Assembly (NCBI RefSeq): GCF_021134715.1
Contig: NC_060026.1
Coordinates: 1,178,001-1,242,000 of the forward strand
From: Daphnia pulex
Taxonomy: Eukaryota > Arthropoda > Branchiopoda > Diplostraca > Daphniidae
Reading direction: 5' to 3'
Length of the DNA: 64,000 nt
This document shows, piece by piece, positions 12,358 through 23,390 of this stretch. The position numbers and the translations under genes were made by a program. The notes below the pieces were generated by a model. It had not been told where the DNA came from, did no database searches, and was given only the letters and a program-made list of their open reading frames with translations. The stretch's first letter is position 1. Every line of letters begins with the position of its first letter.

Positions 12358-12478
12358 AGGAAGTTGAACCGTTCCGGTTAGTTGAGTTGAGATCATCCAG
12401 GTGTGCCGACAACAACATCATCTATACACCAACTGAAATTCCAAAACTTTTAAGAAAAATCTTAAACAGCCACACAAC

Positions 12479-13310
12479 ATGCGGATCGCCATCTTTCACT
12501 CCTTGGTCCTTGTCGTGATTTACTTGGCCTACAGCGACGCTGGTATTTATTGATTCAATTCTTCTCCTATAGTTGAATTCGATAGCCATTAAAATATTTT
12601 GTTTCTTATTCAAATTGTTCTTTTTTAAAATACCTTCAGCACCACCGCAGATCCTCAAGTCGCAGTCGCTGATTCCTTTCCCGCGGGTGGGCCGATCGCG
12701 ATCCTCGTTCATCGCCAACGCCGTCGGAAGTGCCAGGAGCGGCGGAGCGGGAAATCCCATGATGATGGGCTCCGGAGGCAACGCCAACGTCAAGAGCCCC
12801 AACAACTGGATGATGGTGGGTTTTTTAAAAGAGCTTGAATGAATTGAATTAATTGCGGTCCAGTTTCAATCGTCAAAAAAAGTTGATGTTTCTCTACTAC
12901 GCACAAAAAAAGAATAACGCAGACATCAAACGACACTTGATCCCGTTCCCGAGGGTCGGCAAACGCCAGAATCTCATCCCGTTTCCCAGGGTGGGACGGG
13001 CCGGATATTACCAGCCTGGATTCTTCCCCAGCACCGACGACGAGGAAAGCCAGGCCAGCATCCAGCAGCAATTCGCCCTGTCGTCCGAAGAGTCCCAGGC
13101 CTCCGCTCCGTCATCTTTCCTCCTGTCCGGCAGCGATATTTTAGGTAACAAATCACGTAATAATTGAGCAGACGACGTTCGCGTGCTCACAATTGTACCT
13201 CTCTCGTCCCGGTAGGCGCTTTGAATAATGGGCGATCCAATAGCGACGAGAGGACCGCCGTATTCATCCCGCGTCGATGGATGACCAACAGCCAAGAATC
13301 GGAGGAATAA
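12479..13310 (+). CDS. capa: CAPA / periviscerokinin neuropeptide precursor, 4 exons
   Basis: Exon 1 (12479-12542) encodes a signal peptide (MRIAIFHSLVLVVIYLAYSDA). Exon 2 (12640 to about 12815) holds SLIPFPRVGR. Exon 3 (about 12880-13144) holds KR-HLIPFPRVG-KR-QNLIPFPRVG-R. Exon 4 (13216-13310) ends the precursor with an Arg-rich, acidic tail. The three repeats share LIPFPRVG followed by basic residues, so prohormone cleavage and Gly-directed amidation would give three peptides ending in FPRV-amide, the periviscerokinin signature. CAPA peptides are secreted neurohormones acting on water balance and visceral muscle through a G-protein-coupled receptor. No WFGPRL-amide pyrokinin unit, common in insect CAPA precursors, is seen. 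The exon 2/3 junction is uncertain: several donor-acceptor pairs keep the frame and would change the linker only. Confidence 0.92.
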
Positions 13311-15862
13311 TAAAAGAGTTACGTACACACAGTCACTTTCTATTTATAAACACATACAGGTCACCTCTGCTGTATGGGCTTATATCTGACTAAAACTCAT
13401 TTCAAAATATCCTATACGATGCATTCCACAGCAGCTGATCTCTAAATGTTATATCCAAAAATCAAAGTGTGTTAACAATTCTTTTAGTCTCTGTCTCAAA
13501 ATATCTGCTATAACCCTTAGTCAATGGTTGCGTCACCCCTTGGTAATGGGGGTCGAAAGAAAAGAGATATATTTCCTCCTATCGCCATCTCCAATCAAAA
13601 TTTTACGCAGTCTGAAAAAAGGGCTACAAAAACAAACAAAATAACATATTTATTTTGACAATTGTATCGTGAACCAAAAATTAAACCCCACCCACCAAAA
13701 AAAGAATTGTCGGAGAACGGTAGAAACATTTTTTAATTTTTAAAATTTGAATATACTGTTGTGAGCAAGAAACAGTTGTGTGTAATTTCAATGTTATCTA
13801 TGGGGGAAAGGTTATATAATTTCGATATTTATTTGATCTGCAGTGTCAACACTCATTGGCTCAGCTCTGCTGTTGTAAGAAAATAAAATTTGAAGCTTAT
13901 TGAAAACTCCAAAAAATGTGTAATACAAAAGAATCTAAATTATTCCATTTGTACTCGGTCGTTTTTTAATGTTAAAAGAGTTTTAGGTATATTTAATTGG
14001 CGACGTAAGAAAACAAATTAAATTTTCAGCATCTTGTCTTGGAATTGGACAAAAGTAAATTAGAGAATTTAAAAATAATAGTCTTTTAATGGATATAAAA
14101 GGAAAACAAGGGAAATCTGTTTGATGAGTGTCATGGGAACCAGAAAAACAGAGCAAGTGACGTGCGGTTCGTGCTTGTCTTTTGTGGGTTGCACGTCTAA
14201 ATAAATGAAAAGATTCGATGCATATTCATTGGTTTCGTCATCATCCTCTGGCCTTCGGGAAAATTCCAAACTATCCAATTTGGCGTCGGAAAAAACTCTA
14301 TTTTCGCCCACGAATTCGTTGGAATGAAAAGAAGAAATAAGAGGAAACGCCACCACGCAACCAAACAGGTGCGTATGTGAACTTTGTAAAATAATCATAA
14401 CTCATCCACGAATAGGTACACCGTCTCGAATTGTCTCTCCATTGGATCAATGTCTAGACAACAGCACATCAGCGGATTCGGAATGAGCAGGAGGATATAG
14501 TTTTCATGACTTGACAATAACCTCAATTAGATTCCAACTTTAGTTTCTCGTTGGATTCACAGAAAAGCCAATCGAGAGACGGTATAGCCGAAGGACAATT
14601 GATATATCTGTTTCAATTTGAACTGATGTAGCAATTATTTTGACATGTCCCAATATCTATATGGTGTACGAATAAATTATCATGGTCTCTAAAAATTTTT
14701 AAATCAATACGTACAGAGTACTGAATTACAGACTGGTGCCAAACTAGCCACCAGAAGTTACACAATAGACTTCTTCTAGGGCAACGCGAATAACAAGCAT
14801 ACTGTTTTAATTATATATAAAAGGACAAATAAAAATTTCGGCTTGGTTTTCAGTCCAAGTTCATTTCCCCACCGCTTACCCGGTAATGACAAACTGTGAC
14901 AAACAATATACCTAAATTATTATCTGTCGCTAGACTGACTGATGATCGTCGAGAAAAATGTATTCGAAAATTCGTCAGATATAACCTATTACCTCTTATT
15001 AACGGAAATGGTCATGAGTGATGGTGAATGAATGATTCACAAAATAAAAGGCGAGAATGAACTGAGCAAAATTGTTTCAATGCTGAGCTAATTATTGCCG
15101 TACAGTTTTTCTGACGGGACCAAGGTGCGGGTCTAATTAAAATATGGCGAACACAAATTGCTGATAGAATAAATGTTTTCTTGTGCACCTTTAAGACCGT
15201 CTCTTAAAAATCCATCTGTTTTAAAATCATAAAAATATGCCGGAAGTCAAACTGGATTTTTGCTTAATATGTCGTCATTTGAGCACGTTTAAACTGATAG
15301 CTCAAATTTACCCACTTACTCTAAAAATTACAAGTTAAACGATAGAAAGGGATATTTTAAAATGAGCATAAGTAAATCACTACCACGCCTCTAGGGTTTA
15401 TCACTTCATAGACTTAAACATATTTCTATCGATTGAGAGACTTTCTAAAGAAAATGGGACAACTTCAACGGTATCAATTATCTGGTGCGCACTGTGCGCT
15501 CCATGACTAATTTTACGGGAACGAAGATTGAATTGAATTCAATAATTAATTCACGAGCATAATTTCTCTTTCCTATAGGTGACACATTCAGTCCCGCGTT
15601 TTGTTGCTAGAAGAGGTTTCGTCTAAACCCTCGCGTGATTCGGCGTGTGCATCGCATAATTTACGTGAACGCGGAAATGAGTCGTTGTGTTCTGGTTTCG
15701 CTCACTAAATTCTCGATTCTTTTCTGAGTCAATTTTGTCGTGTTACTCAATATTTGCAAGCGTCATATATCCACACAAGCAAACGTGATAATACTGTGAT
15801 AATCACAATAGTGCCGCCTATATTATAATTTCGAAATAGATTTCGAGCTGTGTTCTTAAAGC
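13311..15862. other. Intergenic, CAPA to first NACHT gene
   Basis: This AT-rich region of about 2.6 kb has no recognised gene. The CAPA 3' UTR occupies the left edge. A 109-codon frame on the minus strand (14069-14398) has no motif I know. The right end holds the promoter of the NACHT gene. Confidence 0.4.
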
Positions 15863-15870
15863 TATATATA
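15863..15870 (+). promoter_or_regulatory. Candidate TATA box of NACHT gene 1
   Basis: TATATATA lies 165 bp upstream of the start codon. A TCACA-type initiator-like sequence lies about 30 bp downstream. This is plausible spacing for an arthropod TATA promoter but is untested. Confidence 0.4.
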
Positions 15871-16034
15871 GACGACAGGCGATCAGCTGTTGTCACAAGT
15901 CCAAAGCGTTATTAACATTCATTACGTCACCGTTGGCTACCATCAATAATACGGTAATACAAATCAAGTGTAATCGCTAAGAATGAATCACTTTGTTAAC
16001 CTAACGCCGTTCCCTATTTTCCAAATCGCACAAC

Positions 16035-19000
16035 ATGCCTAGAAATAATTCGAGATTGTCTAATAATGTCTTCCATCAGGAAGTGATGCAAGGGGATGAG
16101 TCATCCGCTGGGATCGCAAGTGCTTCGGCAGTTGGATCGTCGGCAGTTGTATCGTTGCCAACGGATGAGATGCCACCTTTGGGCGAGAAAGAACCCGATG
16201 CGAGACACGGTAACCGATTTCAATCAAAACTTTTAATGTTGTTCTGCATCCGCGCAATCAACGCGGAATACAAATTCTATTTGGGCACGGAACTTCCTGA
16301 CCAAGGCAACAAGTTCGACGATTTGATTTTCAAATTTAAAAAAGATGGAGAATGGCGGTATCAATACTTGCAAGCCAAGAGTCGACTGAAGGAAAAAAGC
16401 GAAAAAATAACAGCAAAAGATTTATTCGCTGTACCAAAGAAAGGGAGAAAAATCGACCTAGATTTCAGCCTACCAAAATATTTTCGTTCTTATTGCGAAA
16501 TAACAAGAAGAGGAGACAAGATTGGCAGTTGCATCATTTGCACAAATATTGACTTCGAAAATAAAGAAAGTCTTAAGGAAAAAGGAATTGAAGTCAAGGA
16601 AGTGCAACTTAATGATAAAATTTTACAATTCGCAAAAATATCGGATGGAAAAACCCCAACTCGATGCAAAATAGAAATTAAAAATAAAGAAAAATCTGAC
16701 ATATTGAAGGAAGAGACCACCTCTAAAATTCTAGCGAAAATGCTGTGGGAAACTAAAGATATAAATTTAAATCCAACATCTGAATTAATCCGCAATTACC
16801 ATATTGCTTTGGTCAATGAAAACGTAATCGACCCTAAGACAAAAAAATTTCGCGAAGATTTCATTAATGGACCTGATGGACTCACTGAAGGTGCCAAGGA
16901 ATTGCGTAAAAATCTTCTGCGATTTGATAAAAACTTCGAAAACTTGAATAAATTGACTGTCAGTTCTGATAAAACTTTCGGCAAAACGAAACTGGAGCCC
17001 AAAGAATTTAATTATGATCTACCCGTTGCTGTTAAGGACGAGGAAATTCAAGGCTTTTTGGATAAGCTCATCTTCGCAGTCAACACGCCCAACGAAGACG
17101 AATTGGATGACGTACTCAAAAGTGAAGTGGGGAAATATTTCACCCTGGAAAGTACCGATCTTCAGTCAGCCTTTGTCATGAACGAAATGGTCAACTGGTT
17201 CAAAAGAGAACACAATATTTGGCTATCATCGGAGGATGCAAAGGAATTATTTTTAAACAAAACGCACAAAATAATGGAGTCGATTCGTGTCAATGCGATT
17301 TCAATCGACTATCAGGACCAGTTAAGAAAAGACGTGATGGGATTAGAATTTAATAAAAATTCGATTGAATTTATGACTGAAAAATTGAAACGGTTATTCA
17401 AAGACACTTCCAGTTCAGTTATAACTATTGGATCAGATTCGCCGCAACACACGGCTGTCAAATTCATTGCTGCCATCAAAACGCTTCCCGATTTCAAATG
17501 TGACGACAGTTTCCTGGTGACGCCATCGAAGCGTCTAAATGACGAAGTGGAAGCTAAAAAGTTTAAACACTGTTTGGAATTAAAGGAGGATTCTCACAAT
17601 CTACTCGTCGTCGTTTGTGACGGAGAAACATCGGCTCAAAATTATGAAAAATATGCCAGTCTAATCCCGGATGGACGGTCAGATGATAAAATAAATAAAG
17701 TGGTTATCATATGTGCGGATAAGTCTGCCATGATAACCGATGAAATCAACTACACTGATCTAACTGATGAATTCAAGCAAAAACTCCTGTCTCAAAAAGT
17801 TTCTTTCCAGCTCAAAAAAGATCTGAGACAACATGAAATCGAAGATAATAAAATGACCGTGAGAAAATTGATTGGTGACATTCCGGAAGAGGTAATCGAT
17901 ATCAATTCCATAAAGGAGTTGACGCAATTAGGAAGGGAATTAATTATACCTTCATTCGATGACACAACTCATTTTGATGAGCAAATGTACATCAAGCGAA
18001 AGTTGAAATTTCCAATCTGCGATAAGTTTGAGGATGAAATAGCGAAGCGACTTCACTGCAAGGTAAACCAACTGCAGGGGGAGTGTAAGATTCGACCGGA
18101 TGGCCACATCGAATGGCTCGTTGAAGACAAACGCAAAAAAGAAATATGGGATAAAATTCTAGATGTCACAAATCAATCGTCTTCATCAGGTGAAATTCGC
18201 CAATCTTCATTAAATGAAATTCATGAAGATGATGATGAAGATTATGATCGTTTAATCCCCTTGAAGGAGCATGGGAAAGAAAAGTCAATTGTCATCATAT
18301 CCGGAGTAGCCGGAACCGGAAAATCTACTCTCCTCTCTCACTTCTATAAAGAAATTAAAACGAAGAAACCAGATTACTGGGTTATCAAAATGAATTTAGT
18401 CGATCGATCTGAAGCAATAATGAAATGGTATGATGGAAAACAAACTAACACAGACGATATTTTTATCAATTACCTTAGTGAAATGGGTAACAAAGATTCA
18501 TTTACCATTTCATTGTTAAGGCATCGATTGGAGAAGGGTGACAGAATTGCCATCATGTTGGATGGGTTCGACGAAATAGACGCCAAGTGTCAAAGGTGCG
18601 CAATTCAATTGATGAAAGCCATTAGTAAGAATAAATCGATTCAACTTTATGTCACAACTCGACCTCATTCGGTGGACGATTTGCAAAATAAATTATTTCA
18701 GTTTTCCTACACTTTGGAGAACTTCGATAAGGACGATCAGATAAAATATCTGACCGAGTATTGGGAGACAAAATTAGACACGGAAGAAGACATTCAAGAC
18801 AAGTCAATTATCCGGAAGTTTGCTGCATCACTCACCGACCGAGTGTCGCAAACTTTGAGAGATCAAGAAAGATCTTTTATTGGAATCCCGTTGCAATGTC
18901 GAATCCTTGCCGAATGCTTCCAGCAAGAGCTCCACACAATAATAAAACGAAACAGTTGCAAATATGGGTCGGTGCAAACTGATTTTGAAAATCAGTTATT

Positions 19001-22000
19001 TGCCAATGTTAATTTTGATCTCAATAGTTTGTACGAACGTTTGATGAAGACTAAGCGCCGAGTCTTTCGAGAAGAAAAAGTCAAAGCTCCAGTTCCCAAT
19101 CAGATCACAGATTATGCCATTGATTCCTTAATAGAAAAAATTGAATCACACCTGACAAAATTGGCCATTGAAACTCTTGTGACAGACAAGAAGAGTTCCG
19201 ATATTTTGTGGCCACCTCAGTTATCGTATCATCAGCTCAAAACTGACAAGATGAAAGAGGAAAACATGATAACTGAATTTGGCGTCAAATTTGGTTTGAT
19301 AATGTACAAAGACGAGGCCATAAAGACGCAATTTTTGCACCGGACATTCGCCGAATATTTATTGGCTAAATATTTGTACAGGGGCATAGCTGTTAATCAC
19401 TGTGAAAACAATTATCTTCTAGATAACGAACCGGTACGTGATTTGATTATCAGTAAAATTCTAGGGGAAGATAACTACGATGGAGTACGAATGTTTATCG
19501 ATTCCATGTTGAAGGAGACGGTTAACAGTACAGCTTGGCGTGTAATTAGTGAAGGCAAACACATTTTGCCCAGTCAATTACAAAATTTTAGCATTGACCT
19601 GGCACTTTTTATGCGTCATATTTGGAAACCAGTAGCACAGGATACGTATTATACGTATTGTTTTACTAATATTTTAGGTAATACCGTTTACGAAAGAAAC
19701 GAGAATTTGTTTGATTTCTTATGCGACTGCCTGGAAATAGTGCTGGACAAAAATGGAGTTCGACAAGTTTTTAGGTTTGCATTCAAAAATTCATTTCGAT
19801 TCGAATCTTTCTATTTTGTAAATAGTGGACTTTTTCAGCGGTTTACTAAATACTATGACGATCCCGATTACATAGAACTTAATTGCATAACGCAAGAAAT
19901 GTTGTTTGGCAGGATGTCTGATCCGTGTACATTGGAACTCGCATTGGAGAGTTATCATAATATTTGGAACACGAAAGAAGCGAAACAAGTGGTCAAAATT
20001 CTACTGGACTTGATAGAACAGAACCGAACAGTTTTCATGAAGGAAGTGATACCTCCTGGCACGATTACGTCTGAAAAGGGAGATCGAATGTTCAAATTGC
20101 TCCATTTCTTCACTTTTAACGAATACTACGACAGCATATTTGACCAATTCTTTCGTCTTCTATCATCGATGTGTTTGGATGACTGCAACTTTACAAAACT
20201 CCTGCAGTATACGCTAAGGATGCGCGATGCAAATAACAACAATTGGGCGTATCTTTTAAACAGCGGGATAGGAAAGACGCTGATTATTTTACGCGACCTC
20301 GGACGAAATAAGGTGATAGAAGGTTTATCCCATTTGACACTCGTCTGTGATAAGACATTCTTTGAAACATTCTACCAGCCTTGTCAACCAAAAGAAGAAG
20401 AGAACCCTTCCGACTTGCAATTGCTGTTGAAAAATAGAGATTCGAGCCGAATGACTCTTCTGCATCGAGCGGCTTTTTACGGTGACGCGCAAACTGTGGA
20501 TGACATTTTAGAAACGATTTACAGCAATTTTTCCTCTGGCCAGCATCCGGACACCAATAGACTTTTAGTCAAATCTGCAGTGGTGGACATTATGTTGGCT
20601 TCTACCAATGAAAGTTTCACGCCCTTCTACGTGGCGGCCGCCTGCGATCACAAGGAAATCTGCCTCAAAATATTGTCCTTCTTGAAAAAAATCCTTGGGG
20701 CTGACCATAAGGAAGACTTGACCTGTTATGGATTTGTATATATCGCCATTTGGGATGCGATTCTGTTCAAAAATCTACAAATGTTTCAAGTCATTTTAGA
20801 AGCTGTCAAAGAGGCCTGGGGACGAAATTCCTTATTAGTTTTGTTGAGCACAGACAACTATGAAGTTAGTTATCACAATAGTCTTCCATTATACGTTTCA
20901 AGTACCTTGACCAAAAAATTCAATAAAGATCTGTTGAAAACGAAAGTCAAGGTTCTCCTCCAGAATGACAGCGAAAAAGGATACGAAGATTTGAACGATT
21001 TGGTGTTAACCTCAAATGACAGAGAATTTAAAAAAACCCTTGAGGACTTGGAGGATGAAACTTTACAGGGAATGTTGACAGCAAAGGGACTGGAAAATTG
21101 GATGCAATGTTTCTTTGACAAATTTGGCATTAATTTGGCATTCCATTTACTATCCAGAAATCTTCTTGCCAGGTTTACAAGAAACCAACGATCGCAGTTT
21201 GTCGACGCTATCACTTCACCCTCACTAAACATTCATTCGTTTTATCGAAAATTAGAAATTAGTTATTGGGCAAAATGGTGCGTCGGAGACGAATATATTC
21301 ATGATTTTGACGACCTGGATTGCGATTGCCTTGACAAACTGCTGAAAATAATTGCGGAAAATCAAGATAACGAAACGACTGACATCCAAAAGCTTCTGTT
21401 CAGCGATGATGGGAAAGACATCACAAGAGCTTTACTGTGTCGAAACAGAAAAATCGTCTCTATCATGTTCAATCATCTGTCAGAGATGGAGAAACTTCAG
21501 ATCACAAAAGATATCAAGAGAAATGTTCCCGAAATAATTGACGAGATATCGCATTATTTACGGACTAATGATGAAAATAAATTTCGGAGAGAACTAATTT
21601 TCCGCTATTGGGTGAACATTTTGCCATTTTACGACGACGGAGATGAAGGGAATCAACAATTTGAAAATCTGGTTGACACACTCTTATCATTGCGTACCGA
21701 AAAACTTAGGAAGGGGTGGTATAAAGGTTTCGAACAATTTGTCGAGGAAGGTGAATTGCAGTACAGTTTTTGGAGTCGATATCTCGACAGCTATGACGAT
21801 AGAGACGATAATAAAATTGAAATGGTGGGCCAGTTTTTGAAATGCGTGTCGGAGAAACTAGGAAACGAGGCTGTCAAAAAAGTAGTGCTTCACGAGGACT
21901 GTATGGGTATCGTTTTACTCGGAGCCGAATTACAAGAAAATAAACAATTGGCGAATGTTATGTTAACCCATTTAAGCGACCACGATCGTGATTGTGTTGT

Positions 22001-22214
22001 TCTTCTCATCAGCACGAATTGCCCATTTAATTCCAGACGACGTTATTATTTGAAATCTGTATCTGATTTCGATATGCCTTATCAGATTTCCTCGCAGATT
22101 TCGACTGGCTGGAAATTTGAAGCGAAGAAGTTCAACGAAGTTGTGGCGCTTTCGCAGCTACAAACTATTTATGAAAATGTACGCACCCGAGTTAATAGAT
22201 CAAGCGTTTCATAA
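16035..22214 (+). CDS. Giant intronless NACHT NTPase with N-terminal PD-(D/E)XK-like domain (gene 1, 2059 aa)
   Basis: A single uninterrupted frame of 2059 codons; the start ATG has a CAACATG context. After a variable leader, residues about 60-175 carry RFQSK, GTE (E86), KFDD (D95/D96), YLQAK (Q113, K115) and later IICTNIDF. These motifs and their spacing suit a PD-(D/E)XK nuclease of the DUF4297/Cap4 kind; this is inference by eye. A conserved alpha/beta block of unknown type covers about 470-560. The NACHT domain has Walker A GVAGTGKST (757-765), Walker B IAIMLDGFDEID (838-849), GIPLQCRILAECF, and the NLR-like winged-helix end FLHRTFAEYLLAKYL (about 1100-1114). The tail to 2059 is helical, with ankyrin-like units near 1473 (TLLHRAAFYGD) and 1527 (FTPFYVAAACDHKE). 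The layout is that of a STAND sensor: effector, switch, ligand-sensing repeats. It is a tandem paralog of the gene at 25061 and is collinear with it throughout. The ligand and any nuclease activity are unknown. Confidence 0.9.
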   Translation: MPRNNSRLSNNVFHQEVMQGDESSAGIASASAVGSSAVVSLPTDEMPPLGEKEPDARHGNRFQSKLLMLFCIRAINAEYKFYLGTELPDQGNKFDDLIFKFKKDGEWRYQYLQAKSRLKEKSEKITAKDLFAVPKKGRKIDLDFSLPKYFRSYCEITRRGDKIGSCIICTNIDFENKESLKEKGIEVKEVQLNDKILQFAKISDGKTPTRCKIEIKNKEKSDILKEETTSKILAKMLWETKDINLNPTSELIRNYHIALVNENVIDPKTKKFREDFINGPDGLTEGAKELRKNLLRFDKNFENLNKLTVSSDKTFGKTKLEPKEFNYDLPVAVKDEEIQGFLDKLIFAVNTPNEDELDDVLKSEVGKYFTLESTDLQSAFVMNEMVNWFKREHNIWLSSEDAKELFLNKTHKIMESIRVNAISIDYQDQLRKDVMGLEFNKNSIEFMTEKLKRLFKDTSSSVITIGSDSPQHTAVKFIAAIKTLPDFKCDDSFLVTPSKRLNDEVEAKKFKHCLELKEDSHNLLVVVCDGETSAQNYEKYASLIPDGRSDDKINKVVIICADKSAMITDEINYTDLTDEFKQKLLSQKVSFQLKKDLRQHEIEDNKMTVRKLIGDIPEEVIDINSIKELTQLGRELIIPSFDDTTHFDEQMYIKRKLKFPICDKFEDEIAKRLHCKVNQLQGECKIRPDGHIEWLVEDKRKKEIWDKILDVTNQSSSSGEIRQSSLNEIHEDDDEDYDRLIPLKEHGKEKSIVIISGVAGTGKSTLLSHFYKEIKTKKPDYWVIKMNLVDRSEAIMKWYDGKQTNTDDIFINYLSEMGNKDSFTISLLRHRLEKGDRIAIMLDGFDEIDAKCQRCAIQLMKAISKNKSIQLYVTTRPHSVDDLQNKLFQFSYTLENFDKDDQIKYLTEYWETKLDTEEDIQDKSIIRKFAASLTDRVSQTLRDQERSFIGIPLQCRILAECFQQELHTIIKRNSCKYGSVQTDFENQLFANVNFDLNSLYERLMKTKRRVFREEKVKAPVPNQITDYAIDSLIEKIESHLTKLAIETLVTDKKSSDILWPPQLSYHQLKTDKMKEENMITEFGVKFGLIMYKDEAIKTQFLHRTFAEYLLAKYLYRGIAVNHCENNYLLDNEPVRDLIISKILGEDNYDGVRMFIDSMLKETVNSTAWRVISEGKHILPSQLQNFSIDLALFMRHIWKPVAQDTYYTYCFTNILGNTVYERNENLFDFLCDCLEIVLDKNGVRQVFRFAFKNSFRFESFYFVNSGLFQRFTKYYDDPDYIELNCITQEMLFGRMSDPCTLELALESYHNIWNTKEAKQVVKILLDLIEQNRTVFMKEVIPPGTITSEKGDRMFKLLHFFTFNEYYDSIFDQFFRLLSSMCLDDCNFTKLLQYTLRMRDANNNNWAYLLNSGIGKTLIILRDLGRNKVIEGLSHLTLVCDKTFFETFYQPCQPKEEENPSDLQLLLKNRDSSRMTLLHRAAFYGDAQTVDDILETIYSNFSSGQHPDTNRLLVKSAVVDIMLASTNESFTPFYVAAACDHKEICLKILSFLKKILGADHKEDLTCYGFVYIAIWDAILFKNLQMFQVILEAVKEAWGRNSLLVLLSTDNYEVSYHNSLPLYVSSTLTKKFNKDLLKTKVKVLLQNDSEKGYEDLNDLVLTSNDREFKKTLEDLEDETLQGMLTAKGLENWMQCFFDKFGINLAFHLLSRNLLARFTRNQRSQFVDAITSPSLNIHSFYRKLEISYWAKWCVGDEYIHDFDDLDCDCLDKLLKIIAENQDNETTDIQKLLFSDDGKDITRALLCRNRKIVSIMFNHLSEMEKLQITKDIKRNVPEIIDEISHYLRTNDENKFRRELIFRYWVNILPFYDDGDEGNQQFENLVDTLLSLRTEKLRKGWYKGFEQFVEEGELQYSFWSRYLDSYDDRDDNKIEMVGQFLKCVSEKLGNEAVKKVVLHEDCMGIVLLGAELQENKQLANVMLTHLSDHDRDCVVLLISTNCPFNSRRRYYLKSVSDFDMPYQISSQISTGWKFEAKKFNEVVALSQLQTIYENVRTRVNRSSVS

Positions 22215-22288
22215 CCCCCAAAGCTATTTCAAAAAAATTTGTTTGTTCCATTTTTTCACATCCTTTTACCTAATTATTTCCATTACAA

Positions 22289-22619
22289 ATGCCGACAAAT
22301 GCCGATGATTTTGATCTTGATCCCATTCTACATGAGAAAAAGTGTAGCATATGGGCTGGGCTATTTATCCGCTCATTCTATGATTGCAACACGGACGACA
22401 TCTCAAAAATGGACAAATTCATGAAATGCCTGTCAGAGAAACTGGAATCAAATGCCGTTAAAGAATTGGTGCTCCATAATGACGGCGAAAAGACCCGTCA
22501 TATTTTATCCTGCACTGAGAGGAGACGAGAAGATGATGGAGAAGATGCTCAAGTATTTGACCGTTAAAGATCGAAAACAAGTTCAGCGCCAAATCGATCA
22601 GTTCTTGAACAAAACTTAG
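22289..22619 (+). pseudogene. Relic 3' end of a third NACHT-gene copy
   Basis: Just after gene 1 stops, translated pieces repeat its C-terminal region. DKFMKCLSEKLESNAVKELVLH matches gene 1 GQFLKCVSEKLGNEAVKKVVLH and gene 2 AFLKCVSEKLGSSKVKELL. Shortly downstream in another frame come MMEKMLKYLTVKDRKQVQ, matching gene 2 FVEAMLTHLNEEDRIQV, and a stop. The frame changes between the two parts and no upstream domains are present, so this looks like the tail of a former tandem copy. An alternative reading is a 3' exon used by splicing out the end of gene 1; no transcript evidence is available. A possible polyadenylation signal, AATAAA, follows near 22658. Confidence 0.7.
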
Positions 22620-23390
22620 TTACAAGACAGACGTTTCCCCATGATTACTGGAACGTAATAAAATGACGAGACTAACTAAGTTGGTATGTGTTTTTGCCTA
22701 TTGAATTTTGATAACAGATGTTTTCATTTGTCCTTTTGGTGATAAAACGCCCTACAGTCAAACGACTATGAATAATCCCGAATAATCCTGGAATAATCTA
22801 ATCTTGAAAGCGCATTTTCATGTGCAACATTTGTTTGAACGCCTTGCTAATACACTATCAAATATCCGCTAGATGCAGCTGTGTTACTTACCTAACTGGC
22901 AACTGACCAAACTCATTCAGCGTAAAATACTAGAAACACGAACCAGTATGTAAGAAGAAAATGAATGGGAACCCGAGCCGTAGCAATAGCAAGCTTGGGA
23001 AAATTGAGCATATTTATGAGCCTTTAATCAAGCAATGCGAGCTATGCAAACAGCGACAAACAGTTGCATAGAACCACAGGTTCAGATCGCGCGTGTTTCT
23101 GCACAAACAATAAGAACAGACTATTCGTGGGTTCAGTTAAGGGATAGCTTTATTTACGACCTCAACTATTCCCTATTTCCCAAGTTGAAAAGTAAAAGAT
23201 GACTAAAAAAAAAGACAGAACTATTCCTAATGAGATTGCAGTTATGTTTTTTTTTTGTGGCTCTTAATGTTTGGATAACTTTTGTCTAAACCATACTGCC
23301 CCAAACGAACGAGAAAAAAATTATAAAAAAGGTTTTTCGTTTGCAAGAAGAGGTCACCGAAATAAAAGGAAAATAATTCAAATTTTTCCT
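22620..23390. other. Intergenic, 3' flank of NACHT gene 1
   Basis: I see nothing coding here. A likely polyadenylation signal for the NACHT region lies at the left edge. The rest is AT-rich with poly-A/T runs. Confidence 0.4.

Noticed and set aside
14069-14398. 109-codon minus-strand frame between CAPA and NACHT gene 1
   Set aside because: Considered as a small gene, but no signal peptide, motif or second copy was found.
20873-21232. 119-codon antisense frame within NACHT gene 1
   Set aside because: Shadow of the sense coding sequence, with Ser/Phe/Leu-rich translation typical of antisense frames.
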